Source: Candidatus Gastranaerophilales bacterium (lineage in GTDB: Bacteria > Cyanobacteriota > Vampirovibrionia > Gastranaerophilales > Gastranaerophilaceae). From it: a DNA stretch of 64,000 nt. The notes beneath the pieces are model-generated. The model was not told the origin of the DNA. It worked only from the letters and a program-made list of their open reading frames with translations, and did not search any database. The DNA lies in assembly GCA_944324455.1 (NCBI GenBank), contig CALUWJ010000007.1, forward strand, positions 1-64,000. The letters are read 5' to 3'. Positions 1-9,400 of this stretch are shown here, in pieces (within the stretch, counting starts at the first letter, position 1; the number at the start of each line of letters is the position of its first letter). Position numbers and translations under genes: made by a program.

Positions 1-303
1 TTTTCGCTTGTGGTCTGCGTTTGCAGATTTCGAACATTTTGAAAGAATTTTTTAAAAATCGCTAAAACTCTTTTGTAGTATCAGTTTTAGAAGTTCGAGT
101 CTCTTTCTCTATTCTGTCATGCTGAACTCGTTTGACAAAGCGAACCAAAATTTTTGTCATCCTGAACTGGCTGCAAAATCCGTTGAGACAATGTCGAAAC
201 GTGATTTTATGCCCCTACCTGGTGTTTCAGGATCTTAAAAATTTTGTGTGAGCCTGTCCTTACTAAGTGCAGCATCTTACAAGCTTGGAGTAAAACTAAT
301 AAC
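1..303. other. Left-edge non-coding, repeat-rich stretch
   Basis: No gene is supported here. The first 55 bases contain a short open stretch that could be the 3' end of an upstream gene or chance coding. From about 123 onward the DNA consists of repeat pieces: arms of the form TGTCATCCTGAAC and GTTTCAGGATCTTA at 155-237 are separated by about 55 bases, so this looks like a palindromic unit with an expanded loop. The left half of a 30-bp inverted repeat lies at 131-160. Confidence 0.5.
131..160 (+). repeat. Left arm of 30-bp perfect inverted repeat
   Basis: These 30 bases are the exact reverse complement of 813-842. The two arms enclose the GIY-YIG nuclease gene and its palindromes, an interval of about 650 bp. 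Whether they are termini of a mobile unit or two members of a dispersed repeat family cannot be decided from one window. Confidence 0.8.
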
Positions 304-379
304 CAGTAAGACCCTGAAATAAATTCAGGGTGACAGCAATATAACTGTCATCCCGAACTTGTTTCGGGATCTTACCGGC
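304..379. repeat. REP/BIME-like palindrome pair upstream of GIY-YIG gene
   Basis: Two hairpin units lie tail to tail. Unit A (304-335) has stem arms CCCTGAA and TTCAGGG and an outer GTAAG. Unit B (346-379) has stem arms TCCCGAA and TTCGGGA and ends in CTTACC. The outer ends (GTAAG and CTTAC) are also complementary, so the pair can form one larger cruciform, as in bacterial interspersed mosaic elements. It ends about 20 bases before the GIY-YIG start codon. Confidence 0.8.
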
Positions 380-400
380 TTGGCGTGTTATAATTAGTCT

Positions 401-691
401 ATGAGCAAAACTTATGCTGTCTATATAATGACTAATTATTCTCAAACCTCTTTTTATATAGGAGTTACAGGTAATTTGCAAAAAAGAGTTTGGGAGCATA
501 AAAATAAAGTAGTTGATGGTTTTACGAAAAAATATAATGTTGACAGATTGGTATATTATGAATTAACTGACTCTGTTGACACTGCCCTAAATCGTGAAAA
601 GCAATTAAAGCGTTGGCATAGGGAGTGGAAGATAAATTTGATTAAGGAAATGAATCCGGAATTTAAAGATTTATCTTTAGCTTGGGAATAA
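401..691 (+). CDS. GIY-YIG family endonuclease (UPF0213-like), small single-domain
   Basis: A 96-residue protein made almost entirely of a GIY-YIG nuclease fold. The first strand carries YAVYI, the second YIG is in FYIGVTG, an Arg follows in KRVWEHK, and the metal-binding Glu is in NREKQLKRW. Members of this family (UPF0213/YhbQ type) are single-domain, metal-dependent DNA endonucleases whose roles are mostly unclear. The gene stands alone between two pairs of palindromic repeats and inside a 30-bp inverted repeat, which suggests a link between nuclease and repeats, like RAYT-REP systems. There is no clear ribosome-binding site; a TATAAT at 389-394 lies just before the ATG. The fold assignment is firm; the repeat link is inference. 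Confidence 0.85.
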   Translation: MSKTYAVYIMTNYSQTSFYIGVTGNLQKRVWEHKNKVVDGFTKKYNVDRLVYYELTDSVDTALNREKQLKRWHREWKINLIKEMNPEFKDLSLAWE

Positions 692-695
692 ATAT

Positions 696-782
696 TGTCA
701 TTCTGAATTTATTTCAGAATCTTACCAGTTTATAGTCATAACATCAATTTGGTAAGACCCTGAAACAAGTTCAGGGTGACAA
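696..782. repeat. REP/BIME-like palindrome pair downstream of GIY-YIG gene
   Basis: Unit C (696-728) has arms TTCTGAA and TTCAGAA followed by CTTACC. Unit D (750-782) starts GGTAAG and has arms CCCTGAA and TTCAGGG followed by TGACA. CTTACCA and TGGTAAG are complementary, so the pair folds as a nested structure. The same unit ends (TGTCA and CTTACC) occur in the upstream pair at 304-379, so all four units belong to one family. Confidence 0.8.
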
Positions 783-812
783 CAAGTTATAATTTGCTTT
801 GCAAAGTTCAGC

Positions 813-842
813 ATGACAAAAATTTTGGTTCGCTTTGTCAAA
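813..842 (-). repeat. Right arm of 30-bp perfect inverted repeat
   Basis: Exact reverse complement of 131-160. It follows the second palindrome pair directly, with only a short AT-rich spacer that contains GCTTTGCAAAGTTCAGCATGAC. Confidence 0.8.
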
Positions 843-984
843 CAATTCCAGAATGACAGCTAACTGATTGTTTAAATACTTGATAATATTCTAAAAGCAA
901 GACTGTATCTGACTTTTTGAGTTCTTCTATCAGCTCTTTTATACAAGATAAAAAGTTCGAACTTCGTCGCTTTATCTCCACCAT
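843..984. other. Non-coding stretch between repeat patch and terminator
   Basis: I see no gene I can support between the repeats and the hairpin at 985. The reverse strand is open across it, but that frame also runs through the terminator, so I treat it as chance. Confidence 0.4.
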
Positions 985-1015
985 AAAAAAGACTTTCCCT
1001 GGAAAGTCTTTTTTT
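985..1015. terminator. Bidirectional intrinsic terminator
   Basis: The stem GACTTTCC/GGAAAGTC has a two-base loop, with an A run before and a T run after, so it can act on both strands. It isolates the repeat patch from the hsdR remnant. Confidence 0.75.
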
Positions 1016-1127
1016 ATTATGTTCGCATTTTTAACTTGTAGCGGGGAGATTAATTTATCATGGTAATCTTTTAAATATGCAAGCCCAAACATTTATGGTA
1101 CAATTATCACAAAACTGCGAGGTCTTA

Positions 1128-1559
1128 ATGAATAAAAAAGATTTATCAGAACGTGATATTTGTACAAAGTTTATAACACCTGCAATAATAAAATCAGGTT
1201 GGGATAAAGACTCGCAAATATTCCTTTTGTATTTTCTTCAAATGGTAATGCTTTTTTATTCCACGATAGAACGGTTGATTTGGGCAAAAAAAATCTTAGA
1301 ATGGACAATTTCACCAAACGAAGCACTAAAAATTGCTATAAATTTAAATGATAAACATGCTTATGACGCACCATCATCAAATGGATATGTTGGAATTTTG
1401 TGGGCAATTGGTGCTTTACATGATAGAGCATTTATGGATTACCCCACAACAGGCAAAATAAGAAGAATGACATATAATTCAACAAAAAATAAATACGATA
1501 TAACAAAATACATTAATACCTATAATTCAAATATTTACCAAGAAATGAAAATATGCTAG
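1128..1559 (+). pseudogene. Remnant of type I restriction subunit R (HsdR), 5' end only
   Basis: From the ATG at 1128 the frame begins MNKKDLSERDICTKFITPAI and continues to a GWDKDSQI segment, which closely matches the N terminus of type I restriction endonuclease R subunits. Family members normally run to 800-1000 residues with a nuclease domain and a DEAD helicase. Here the similarity stops after about 32 residues. The remaining 111 residues do not resemble HsdR and I do not recognise them. The ORF therefore looks like a deletion junction joining an hsdR head to unrelated sequence. No hsdM or hsdS is present. A functional short protein cannot be excluded, but remnant is the best reading. 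Confidence 0.6.
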
Positions 1560-1589
1560 AATTTCTTAATAAAAGAAAAGGCGGTAGTT

Positions 1590-2324
1590 ATGAAAAAAAT
1601 GTTTTTTGTTTTGAGTTTACTATTATTAAGCTCTCCTCTTTTTGCTGATGAGGTTGTTCTTTTAAATGATATCAATAAGGATAATTTTTGGGCAAAACAA
1701 GGGATTGAAGTTGATAAAGTTTTAAATGTAAGCAATAAAATTATGATGTCCAACCAAATTCCAAGAAGAGTTCCTGTAATGGTTGAAAAAAGCAAAAAAA
1801 TAGTAACCATGAATGGCACAGTTACAGAAACAGTTAACGCATATTCTGATACATATAATAAAAACGTAACCGTATTATCAGGAATGTTTAATTATATCGA
1901 TTGCGATGATGAATTAGCCTACATCTTAGCCCATGAAATTTCTCATTCAGTAGAAGCTTATGGCGGTTTATTTAAATATTTATCTATGGCATCCAATTCA
2001 AAAAAATATGAAGAAAAAGCTGATTTAACAGCCATTGATTATATGGTAAAAGCAGGATATAACCCAATTGCAGCAATTACAATGGGAAACAAAATATTCA
2101 CAGAACCAATGTGGGATTGGGGCTTTAACTCATCTCATCCAAAAGGAAGCAAAAGACTTATGAATATGTATAAATATATATTCATAAAATATCCTGAATA
2201 TCTAAATTCAACTATGGCTAAACTTCCTGCATACAAAAACTTTGAATATGCGCTCAATGATGATATAAAAGAATTTCAACAAAAACAAAAAAAGAAAGCT
2301 ATAAAAGCTGATGAAATTTTATAA
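1590..2324 (+). CDS. Secreted M48-family zinc metalloprotease
   Basis: A 244-residue protein with a signal peptide (hydrophobic residues 5-19, likely cleavage after LFA-D). The zinc motif HEISH is at residues 115-119 and the third ligand is probably Glu141 in EEKAD. An SSHPKGSKR segment near residue 182 matches the downstream His-Pro found in M48 peptidases. It is shorter than BepA/Oma1-type proteins and lacks TPR repeats. It should act in the periplasm or outside the cell, perhaps in envelope quality control. The gene overlaps the next one by 14 bases, so the two are translationally coupled. Confidence 0.85.
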   Translation: MKKMFFVLSLLLLSSPLFADEVVLLNDINKDNFWAKQGIEVDKVLNVSNKIMMSNQIPRRVPVMVEKSKKIVTMNGTVTETVNAYSDTYNKNVTVLSGMFNYIDCDDELAYILAHEISHSVEAYGGLFKYLSMASNSKKYEEKADLTAIDYMVKAGYNPIAAITMGNKIFTEPMWDWGFNSSHPKGSKRLMNMYKYIFIKYPEYLNSTMAKLPAYKNFEYALNDDIKEFQQKQKKKAIKADEIL

Positions 2325-3156
2325 TTTAACTAAAATAATTGTATTTTTTTCTATCTTCTGTTTTATGTTACCTATCAAAGCAGAAGATAGAATAATTACA
2401 ATCACCCCAACCGAAAAAATATCAACAGCAAATAAAAATCTCTTAGAAGGCGATATTGTTGGCTTTAAAGATGTTGACTCTAAAAAAGAATTAAAAGGAA
2501 CTATTAGAAAAATAACTCCTAACGGCTTTATGGGAAAACAAGCCTCATTAATTATCGATAATATCCACTATATAAATTCAAATGATAATTATAGCGCTAA
2601 AATCTACATAAACGGAAATGAACATGAAACCTATCAAGATTTAGCAGACATAGGAATTGCTCCCACATTTGAATTTATAAGAGGCGGAGAAGTTATCTTA
2701 ACCCCTGAAAAAACAAAACTAACAACTATTTTAAATAATAACAATAAAAAAGATATACCAATCAAAATCGCAGCAGAACAAAGAATTTCAACAGCACATA
2801 ATGAAATTGAAATCAACGACAAATTAAAATTTAAAGTAGTAGACGATGTTTATAAAAACAATAAACTCTACATCAAAAAAAATTCAACAATTTATGGAAT
2901 AGTTGATTATATTACAGAAAACGGCTGGGCTTATGATAATGCTGAAATTGATATTAAATATTTCAAAGTTAAAACTATTGACAACAAAATAATAACAATC
3001 AATTATCCGATAAAAATAAACGGTTTTGAAATTTTAAAATATAAAGGCAAAAGATTTATCCAATTTTTCAACTATATCGGAGTAAATTTTAGAGGTAAAG
3101 AAATCGATATAATCCCCAAACAAGATAAAATTACATTTACTTTGTGGCTAAATTAG
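2311..3156 (+). CDS. Secreted protein of unknown function
   Basis: The 281-residue product has an N-terminal signal peptide (hydrophobic stretch at residues 9-22, cleavage likely after IKA-E). The mature part is rich in Lys, Asn and Ile and probably all beta. It contains two similar segments: an EKISTANKNLLEGDIVGFK region near residue 35 and an EQRISTAHNEIEINDKLKFK region near residue 155. Each is followed by a short glycine-containing stretch, which suggests an internal duplication. I do not recognise the family. It starts inside the M48 protease gene, so it may be a partner, chaperone or substrate of that protease; this is inference from coupling only. Confidence 0.65.
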   Translation: MKFYNLTKIIVFFSIFCFMLPIKAEDRIITITPTEKISTANKNLLEGDIVGFKDVDSKKELKGTIRKITPNGFMGKQASLIIDNIHYINSNDNYSAKIYINGNEHETYQDLADIGIAPTFEFIRGGEVILTPEKTKLTTILNNNNKKDIPIKIAAEQRISTAHNEIEINDKLKFKVVDDVYKNNKLYIKKNSTIYGIVDYITENGWAYDNAEIDIKYFKVKTIDNKIITINYPIKINGFEILKYKGKRFIQFFNYIGVNFRGKEIDIIPKQDKITFTLWLN

Positions 3157-3224
3157 AGTCTTGTGCAATTTTTAAATAGCATATTTATGTAATAAATAAA
3201 ACATATTTTTAATAGGAGAAAAAA

Positions 3225-4757
3225 ATGGAAAATATGTTTTGTTTTCAATGCGAACAAACCGCAAAATCTAAAGGCTGTACCATTCAAGGTGTTTGCGGAA
3301 AAAAAGCCGATACAGCCAATTTACAAGATGAACTTATTTCAAAAATAATCAATTTTGTAAATTCAAATGAATATTCAAAAGAAAATGTTGATTTAATAAT
3401 TAAAGGATTATTTACAACAATAACAAACGTAAATTTTGATGATGAAAGTATTAAAAATTTAATAAATGAATTTTCTTGCGAAAATAAAAACTTTAATCTT
3501 CAATCAATTTGGACTGAAAATGAAGATATAAGAAGCCTTAAATCTTTAATTTTGTTTGGATTAAAAGGTGTTGCAGCATATTATTACCACGCTAAAATCC
3601 TTGGTTTTCAAAATGAAGAAATAGAAAAATTTTTCTATTACACATTGAAAGATATTTCAAAAAACTTAAGTTTAGATGAGCTATTAAATCTTGTTTTAAA
3701 AACAGGTGAAATAAATTTAAAATGCATGGAGTTATTAGATAAAGCAAACACTAAAACCTATGGAAACCCAACTATGACAAAAGTTACAACCAATATTGAA
3801 AAGGGTCCTTTTATTGTTGTATCAGGTCATGATCTCCATGATTTAAAATTATTATTAGAACAAACAAAAGATAAAAACATCAACATCTACACCCATGGTG
3901 AAATGCTCCCTTGTCATGGTTATCCTGAATTAAAAAAATATCCTCATCTAAAGGGCAATTTTGGAACTGCTTGGCAAAATCAACAAAAAGAATTTGATAA
4001 CTTGCCTGCACCAATTTTATTTACAACTAATTGCATAATGCCACCAAAAGAAAGTTATAAAGATAGAGTCTTTACAACCTCTGTTGTTGAATATCCTAAT
4101 ACAATTCATATTGATGAAAATAAAGATTTCACCCCTGTTATTAATAAAGCGCTTGAATTAAAAGGCTATAATGAAGATAAAAAAATGACAGGCATAAATG
4201 GCGGAGATAGTTTAGTGGTTGGCTTTGGACATAATTTTATTTTATCTTTAGCTGACAAAATAATTGATTTAATAAAATCCAAAAAAATCAATCATATATT
4301 CTTAGTTGGCGGATGCGACGGCGCTAAAATCGGAAGAAACTATTACACCGATTTTGTAAAAGAAGCACCAAAAGACAGTATTATTTTAACTCTTGCTTGC
4401 GGAAAATATCGCTTTAATGACCTTGATTTAGGTGAAATTGAGGGTATTCCAAGGCTTCTTGATATGGGTCAGTGTAATGATGCATATTCAGCTATAAAAG
4501 TTGCTCTTGAACTATCAAAAGCTTTTAATTGCTCAGTGAATGACCTTCCTTTATCTATTATTTTATCTTGGTATGAACAAAAAGCAGTTTGTGTTTTATT
4601 AACTTTATTATATTTAGACATAAAAAACATCTATTTAGGACCAACCATGCCTGCTTTTGTTTCAGATAATGTATTGAAAATTTTAGTTGAAAAGTTTAAA
4701 ATTAAACCAATCACAACACCAAAAAAAGATTTAGAGGAAATTTTAAACAATGGATAA
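3225..4757 (+). CDS. hcp: Hybrid-cluster protein / hydroxylamine reductase
   Basis: A 510-residue cytoplasmic Fe-S protein. The N-terminal cluster ligands are Cys6, Cys9, Cys18 and Cys24, the C-x2-C-x8-C-x5-C spacing typical of Hcp in anaerobes. Hybrid-cluster ligand segments follow in order: GHDLHD, EMLPCHGYPEL, TTNCIMPP, GGCDGAK, LACGKYRFN and DMGQCNDAYS. Hcp reduces hydroxylamine in vitro, and its likely cellular role is removing NO under anaerobic stress. The start has a strong AGGAG. The following cupin gene overlaps it by 8 bases. No hcr reductase gene is adjacent; rubredoxin at 18472 could be an electron donor, but this is speculative. Confidence 0.95.
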   Translation: MENMFCFQCEQTAKSKGCTIQGVCGKKADTANLQDELISKIINFVNSNEYSKENVDLIIKGLFTTITNVNFDDESIKNLINEFSCENKNFNLQSIWTENEDIRSLKSLILFGLKGVAAYYYHAKILGFQNEEIEKFFYYTLKDISKNLSLDELLNLVLKTGEINLKCMELLDKANTKTYGNPTMTKVTTNIEKGPFIVVSGHDLHDLKLLLEQTKDKNINIYTHGEMLPCHGYPELKKYPHLKGNFGTAWQNQQKEFDNLPAPILFTTNCIMPPKESYKDRVFTTSVVEYPNTIHIDENKDFTPVINKALELKGYNEDKKMTGINGGDSLVVGFGHNFILSLADKIIDLIKSKKINHIFLVGGCDGAKIGRNYYTDFVKEAPKDSIILTLACGKYRFNDLDLGEIEGIPRLLDMGQCNDAYSAIKVALELSKAFNCSVNDLPLSIILSWYEQKAVCVLLTLLYLDIKNIYLGPTMPAFVSDNVLKILVEKFKIKPITTPKKDLEEILNNG

Positions 4758-5067
4758 AATAATCAATTTAAAAAATATTGAATATCTTGATACAATAAAT
4801 AAAAAATTTGTATTTGATAACAAGCAGAGTTCTCTAACTCTGCTTTCATTTAAAAAAGGGGCTGAAAGAACTCTGCATGTTGATAAAAAAGATGAGGTAG
4901 CACAAATTATTGAAGGAAAAGCTCAAATTACCATAGGCAAGGAAAAATACATTTTAAAAGAAAATGAAATGATAGTTATGCCCCAAAATATTCCCCATGG
5001 TTTGTTGGCTCTTGAAGATACAAAAATGCTTCTTTTGCGCCCAAAACACACCCATGAAACAATCTGA
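4750..5067 (+). CDS. Small cupin-domain protein
   Basis: A 105-residue single-domain cupin. Metal-ligand-like His is seen in RTLHVDKKDE with the acidic partner, and the second motif is near MPQNIPHGLLAL. The barrel core is EVAQIIEGKAQITIGKEKY. It overlaps the end of hcp by 8 bases, so the two form an operon. Small cupins next to hcp are plausible sensors or accessory proteins for nitrosative stress, but substrate and metal cannot be read from sequence. It lies 2 bases from a convergent gene. Confidence 0.8.
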   Translation: MDKIINLKNIEYLDTINKKFVFDNKQSSLTLLSFKKGAERTLHVDKKDEVAQIIEGKAQITIGKEKYILKENEMIVMPQNIPHGLLALEDTKMLLLRPKHTHETI

Positions 5068-5069
5068 TT

Positions 5070-6245
5070 TTATAAAGATTTTTTAAATACTGCAGGAGCT
5101 CTATTACCTAATCCCAATGTCAAAACTTTTGCAATTTCTCTATCATCATTTTCTTGCAAAAATGTTTTTCCATTTTCATCTTTAATTGTTAAAAAGTTTT
5201 CTAATACCTCAGGAGCCCTATCCCCAAGCGCATCTACCAATGTTTTAACATATAAAGCATCTTTATCAGCTAAAATTGTTTCCCCAATCACATCTCGTTT
5301 CGGTAAAATCTCATCAAATGCTTCAGGGGCTCTATCATCTAAGGCTTCTATTGCAACTTTTAATGCTTCTAAAGAACTCATGTTTTTTTCATGCAAAACA
5401 GTATTACCAACCATATTTTGCTTAGGCAGAGTTTTTGCAAATGCTTCAGATGACCTTTTACCTAACCCGTCTTTTAAAATTTTCACTGTTTCAAGATCTG
5501 AAGTTTGATGTAAAATTGTATTTCCGAAACTATCTTGTATAGGCATTGCCCAAGCAAGAGCACTTGATGCCCTATCTCCTAAACCATTTATTACTGTTTT
5601 TGTAAATCTTGGTTCATTATTGTAATGAAAAAATGTAGCATTACCGCCATTTGTTAAATGTACCAATTCTTCAAATGTTTCAGGAGCTTTGTCGCCTAGG
5701 GCATTTATTAATTCTTCTATAACTTCATATTTATTGTTGTAAAACAAAAAAGTTTCATTATTATCACCTTGTGTTAATAATACTTTTTGGAAAAACTCGG
5801 GAGCCTCATCACCTAAAACTTTAGAATAAAATCTTATTACTCTTGGGTCATCAACATATTCAGCAAAAATTGCACCTTTGTCATCTTGAATTGGCAAAGC
5901 CAACTTTAATAATGTTGGGGTAATTGCTTGTTTATTATTGAGTAAATCCTCATAAGTACATTTATGGAAAAATGTCTTATTTGACTCATCTTGTTGCAAT
6001 AATTCCAATTGTTTTGCTTTTTCCATTTGCAAAATTTTATCATAAGCTTCTAAATTATTATTCTTATTAAAAGTAATATTATTCATTGCTTGAAATTGTT
6101 CACTTGTAGGCATTACAGATGAATTATAAGGATTACTTGTTGATAAATCATTTAAATTGCCTGCAGCTTTATCATCTTGCTCTTTTTTATGTGCTGTTAA
6201 TTTTATTGAACCAAAATTAATTGAATTAACTGAAGACAAATACAT
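5070..6245 (-). CDS. Ankyrin-like repeat protein (GDRAPE family)
   Basis: The start at 6245 is chosen because AAAGGGAA sits 7 bases upstream; an in-frame upstream ATG has no such site. The 391-residue product begins with a polar leader containing a SINFGS motif. From about residue 90 it has tandem units of roughly 33-38 residues with the pattern L-G-D-[RK]-A-P-E-x-F-x-x-x-L followed by D-x-x-G-[NK]-T-x-[LF], resembling ankyrin repeats with a different spacer. At least seven units are visible. A paralogue lies at 51514-52881. No signal peptide or membrane segment is seen. It probably mediates protein-protein contacts; the partner is unknown. Confidence 0.65.
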   Translation of the reverse strand: MYLSSVNSINFGSIKLTAHKKEQDDKAAGNLNDLSTSNPYNSSVMPTSEQFQAMNNITFNKNNNLEAYDKILQMEKAKQLELLQQDESNKTFFHKCTYEDLLNNKQAITPTLLKLALPIQDDKGAIFAEYVDDPRVIRFYSKVLGDEAPEFFQKVLLTQGDNNETFLFYNNKYEVIEELINALGDKAPETFEELVHLTNGGNATFFHYNNEPRFTKTVINGLGDRASSALAWAMPIQDSFGNTILHQTSDLETVKILKDGLGKRSSEAFAKTLPKQNMVGNTVLHEKNMSSLEALKVAIEALDDRAPEAFDEILPKRDVIGETILADKDALYVKTLVDALGDRAPEVLENFLTIKDENGKTFLQENDDREIAKVLTLGLGNRAPAVFKKSL

Positions 6246-6414
6246 TTTATATTCCCTTTCATTCCTTACGGCATTATAAAAAAATGAAAAAATAATTATT
6301 GCCATGTTTTTAAATTTTATATTAAGAATTTGTTACAATCAAACAATCGCCCTCAAGTTTTTAACTGTAAAATTTCATCCTAAAATGATATAATTTTCTA
6401 AAAAAGAGGATAAA

Positions 6415-9400
6415 ATGACAGTAATCGAGAAAAAAATTGAACCCAACCAAGCCCAAAAAGAATGTATTGAAAATATAAAAGGAAAATATCTTGTAATTGC
6501 AGGCCCCGGGACAGGGAAAACTTTCAGCCTTATTGAAAGAATTAAAAACATGCTAAACAAAAATATTTCACCCAACAAAATTCTTTGTTTAACTTTCTCT
6601 GATGCCGCTGCAAATGAAATGCGCTCGAGGCTATCTGATGTTTTAAAAAATCAAACAAAAGAAATTGATATTTATACTTATCATAGCTTTTGCAATGAAA
6701 TAATAAACGAAAACCCTGAAGAATTTGAACTTCCAAATGACTATAAACTAATATTTACGGCTATTTCAAGACAATTTATAAAAGAATGTATTGATGAATT
6801 AAACCCCATTGAATATAGAAGCTCTAAAAATGACCCTTATGTGTTTTTAAACACAATTTTAGCTCAAATTGAAGAAATTAAAAAAAACAGGCTAACAAAA
6901 GAAGAATATTTTAAAAACATCAAAGAAAACCCTGACTGGGAACCGAAAATCAAAACACTTCAAGATGAACTTGAAGATTACAAACAAAAAAACAAAAAAA
7001 TACCCCAAAGAATAACAAACGGCATTGATTCTCAAGAGAAAAAAATCAAAAAAGCCTATGAAATTTGGAAATTTTATGAACTATATAAAAACAAAATGGA
7101 ATTAAATCATTATCTTGATTTCAATGATATGATTTCATTTGTTTTAGACAAATTTGAAAATGAACCGTATTTCATAGACAAAATTTCAAATAAATATGAA
7201 TATATTTTAGTTGACGAATATCAAGATACAAACAAAAATCAAAACGAAATAATTTTTAAATTAGCTGACGCGAATAAAGCGCAAAACATTTTTGTTGTAG
7301 GAGATGACGATCAAATAATCTACACTTTCCAAGGTGCAAAACTTGATACTATTGAAAACTTTTTAAGACATTATCCTGATACAAAAGTTATTTGCCTAAA
7401 AGAAAATATGCGCTCGAGCCAAAATATTCTAAATTGCGCAAGACAAATCGTAAAACAAGACTCATCAAGACTTGAAATCAACCCTGAATTTGAAAAATAT
7501 AATATTTCAAAAGAATTAATCTCTAAAAACGAAGAATATAAAAACGATAACCCTAAAATCAGATGCAATATCTATTATGACCAAAATCAAGAATATAATG
7601 ACATTGTATCTGAAATTGATTCTTTAATTAATTCTTCTGATTGTCCAAAAGATAAAAAAGGAAATAAGAAACTCTCCGAAATTGCAATTTTAACAAAATC
7701 TAATAATGAACTTTTAATTTTTGCGCAATTATTAAAAGATAGAAACATTCCCTTTGAATTAAAAGAAGGGAAAAATATTTTTGAAATAAAATCTTTTATC
7801 GTTTTATTTTACTATATGCAAATGCTAATAAATCCTGAATTAAATTCAGATAAAATATTCAGGCTTTTATTATTAGAACCCTTTAAAATTAACCCTTTGG
7901 ATTATATGAAGCTTTATCAAAAACGCTCAACGAATAAAGCTTTTATTAATTCAATGAGAGAAATTGATGATTTTATTGAAAAAGATAAAATAGAAAATTT
8001 TATTAAAACTTTTGATTATTTAAAAGAATATCAAACAAATGAAAACCTAAGAAACATAATCATCGAAATTGGTTCTAAAACAGGAATTTTCAACCATTAT
8101 CTAAATTCAAAAATTAACCAAATCGAAAACATTGCAGCAATTAAAAAAATCTTAGATGAAGCAAATGATTTCATAAGTGCATATAAAGATATCACTCTTG
8201 TTGGTTTTGTTGAATATCTTCAAATGCTTCAAGATGAAAATATTACTATTGCAGTCCAAAAAGCACCTATTGAATTAAACGCCGTTCAATTAAGCACATA
8301 TCATTCTTCAAAAGGAAAAGAATACCTTTATGTCTATATGCCCACACTTTTAAGAAATTTATGGGAAGCAGATAATGCTTCATTTAGAGCGAGTGTGCCT
8401 CTTGATATTAAAGAATATAAAACAGATGAACAACTGCAGCAAATTAAAAAAGCAGACAGAATTAAACTAATGTATGTCGGAATGACAAGAGCCAAAAAAT
8501 TTTTAAGGCTCTCTTATGTTCAATATATTGATGGAAAAATTAAAAAACCAAGCGATTTTATTTTAAATTTAATTCAAAATGTTGACGAAAATTTTCTTGA
8601 AATTAATCAAATTCCGCAGCACACTATTGATTCATTCTGGGAAGAAACAAAAAATTCAATAGTCAAAAAAGATTATGATTATAAAAGAGATTTTGATGAA
8701 TTTATTAATTTAAAATTAAAAGATAAATTCTATTCCCCAAGCTCAATTAACACATATTTAAACTGCCCGAGACAATTTTTATATGAATACATTTTTGAAC
8801 TAAACACAAAATACGGCAATTGCGATTTAGCTAATTATGGCTCTATAATCCACTCTTGCCTTGAATATATTGTTAAATTTGCCAAAAATAACAACACATA
8901 TCCCAATAAAAATGATGTAATTGATTACTTTTCAAATACAATCAATTCATTTGATTTTTCATCCATAGAACAAAAAGAAATTTTAGTTCAAAGGGGAAAA
9001 AATGCGATAGATGAATTTTATCCTCATTTTATACAAACACCAATTGAAAGTATTTTTGAAATTGAACATAAATTAATTTATGAAGATGAAAACTATAAAT
9101 TCAAAGGTTTTATTGATAGAATAGATAAAAACCCTGATGGCTCATATTCAATCTATGACTATAAAACAGGTAACGCTAAAGGACTAAATTTAATCTGTCC
9201 TAATGGAAAAAATGAAAATTATTATATTCAAATCGGTCTTTATAAATATTTCTTTGAAAAAATAACAAAAAACAAAGTTAATAAAACAGGCTTTATTTTT
9301 CCTGAAGATTTTAGCGGAAATTTAGAAATTAATTTTACAGATGAAGAAATAAAAAATATTATAGAAAAATTTAAAAGCACAATTAAATCAATAAAAAACC

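Noticed and set aside
2-55. Short open frame at the left edge that could be the end of an upstream protein
   Set aside because: Only 17 residues are visible before the stop; too short to support a gene call.
838-1092. 84-residue open frame on the minus strand
   Set aside because: It runs straight through the strong hairpin terminator at 985-1015 and has no recognisable motif or good ribosome-binding site.
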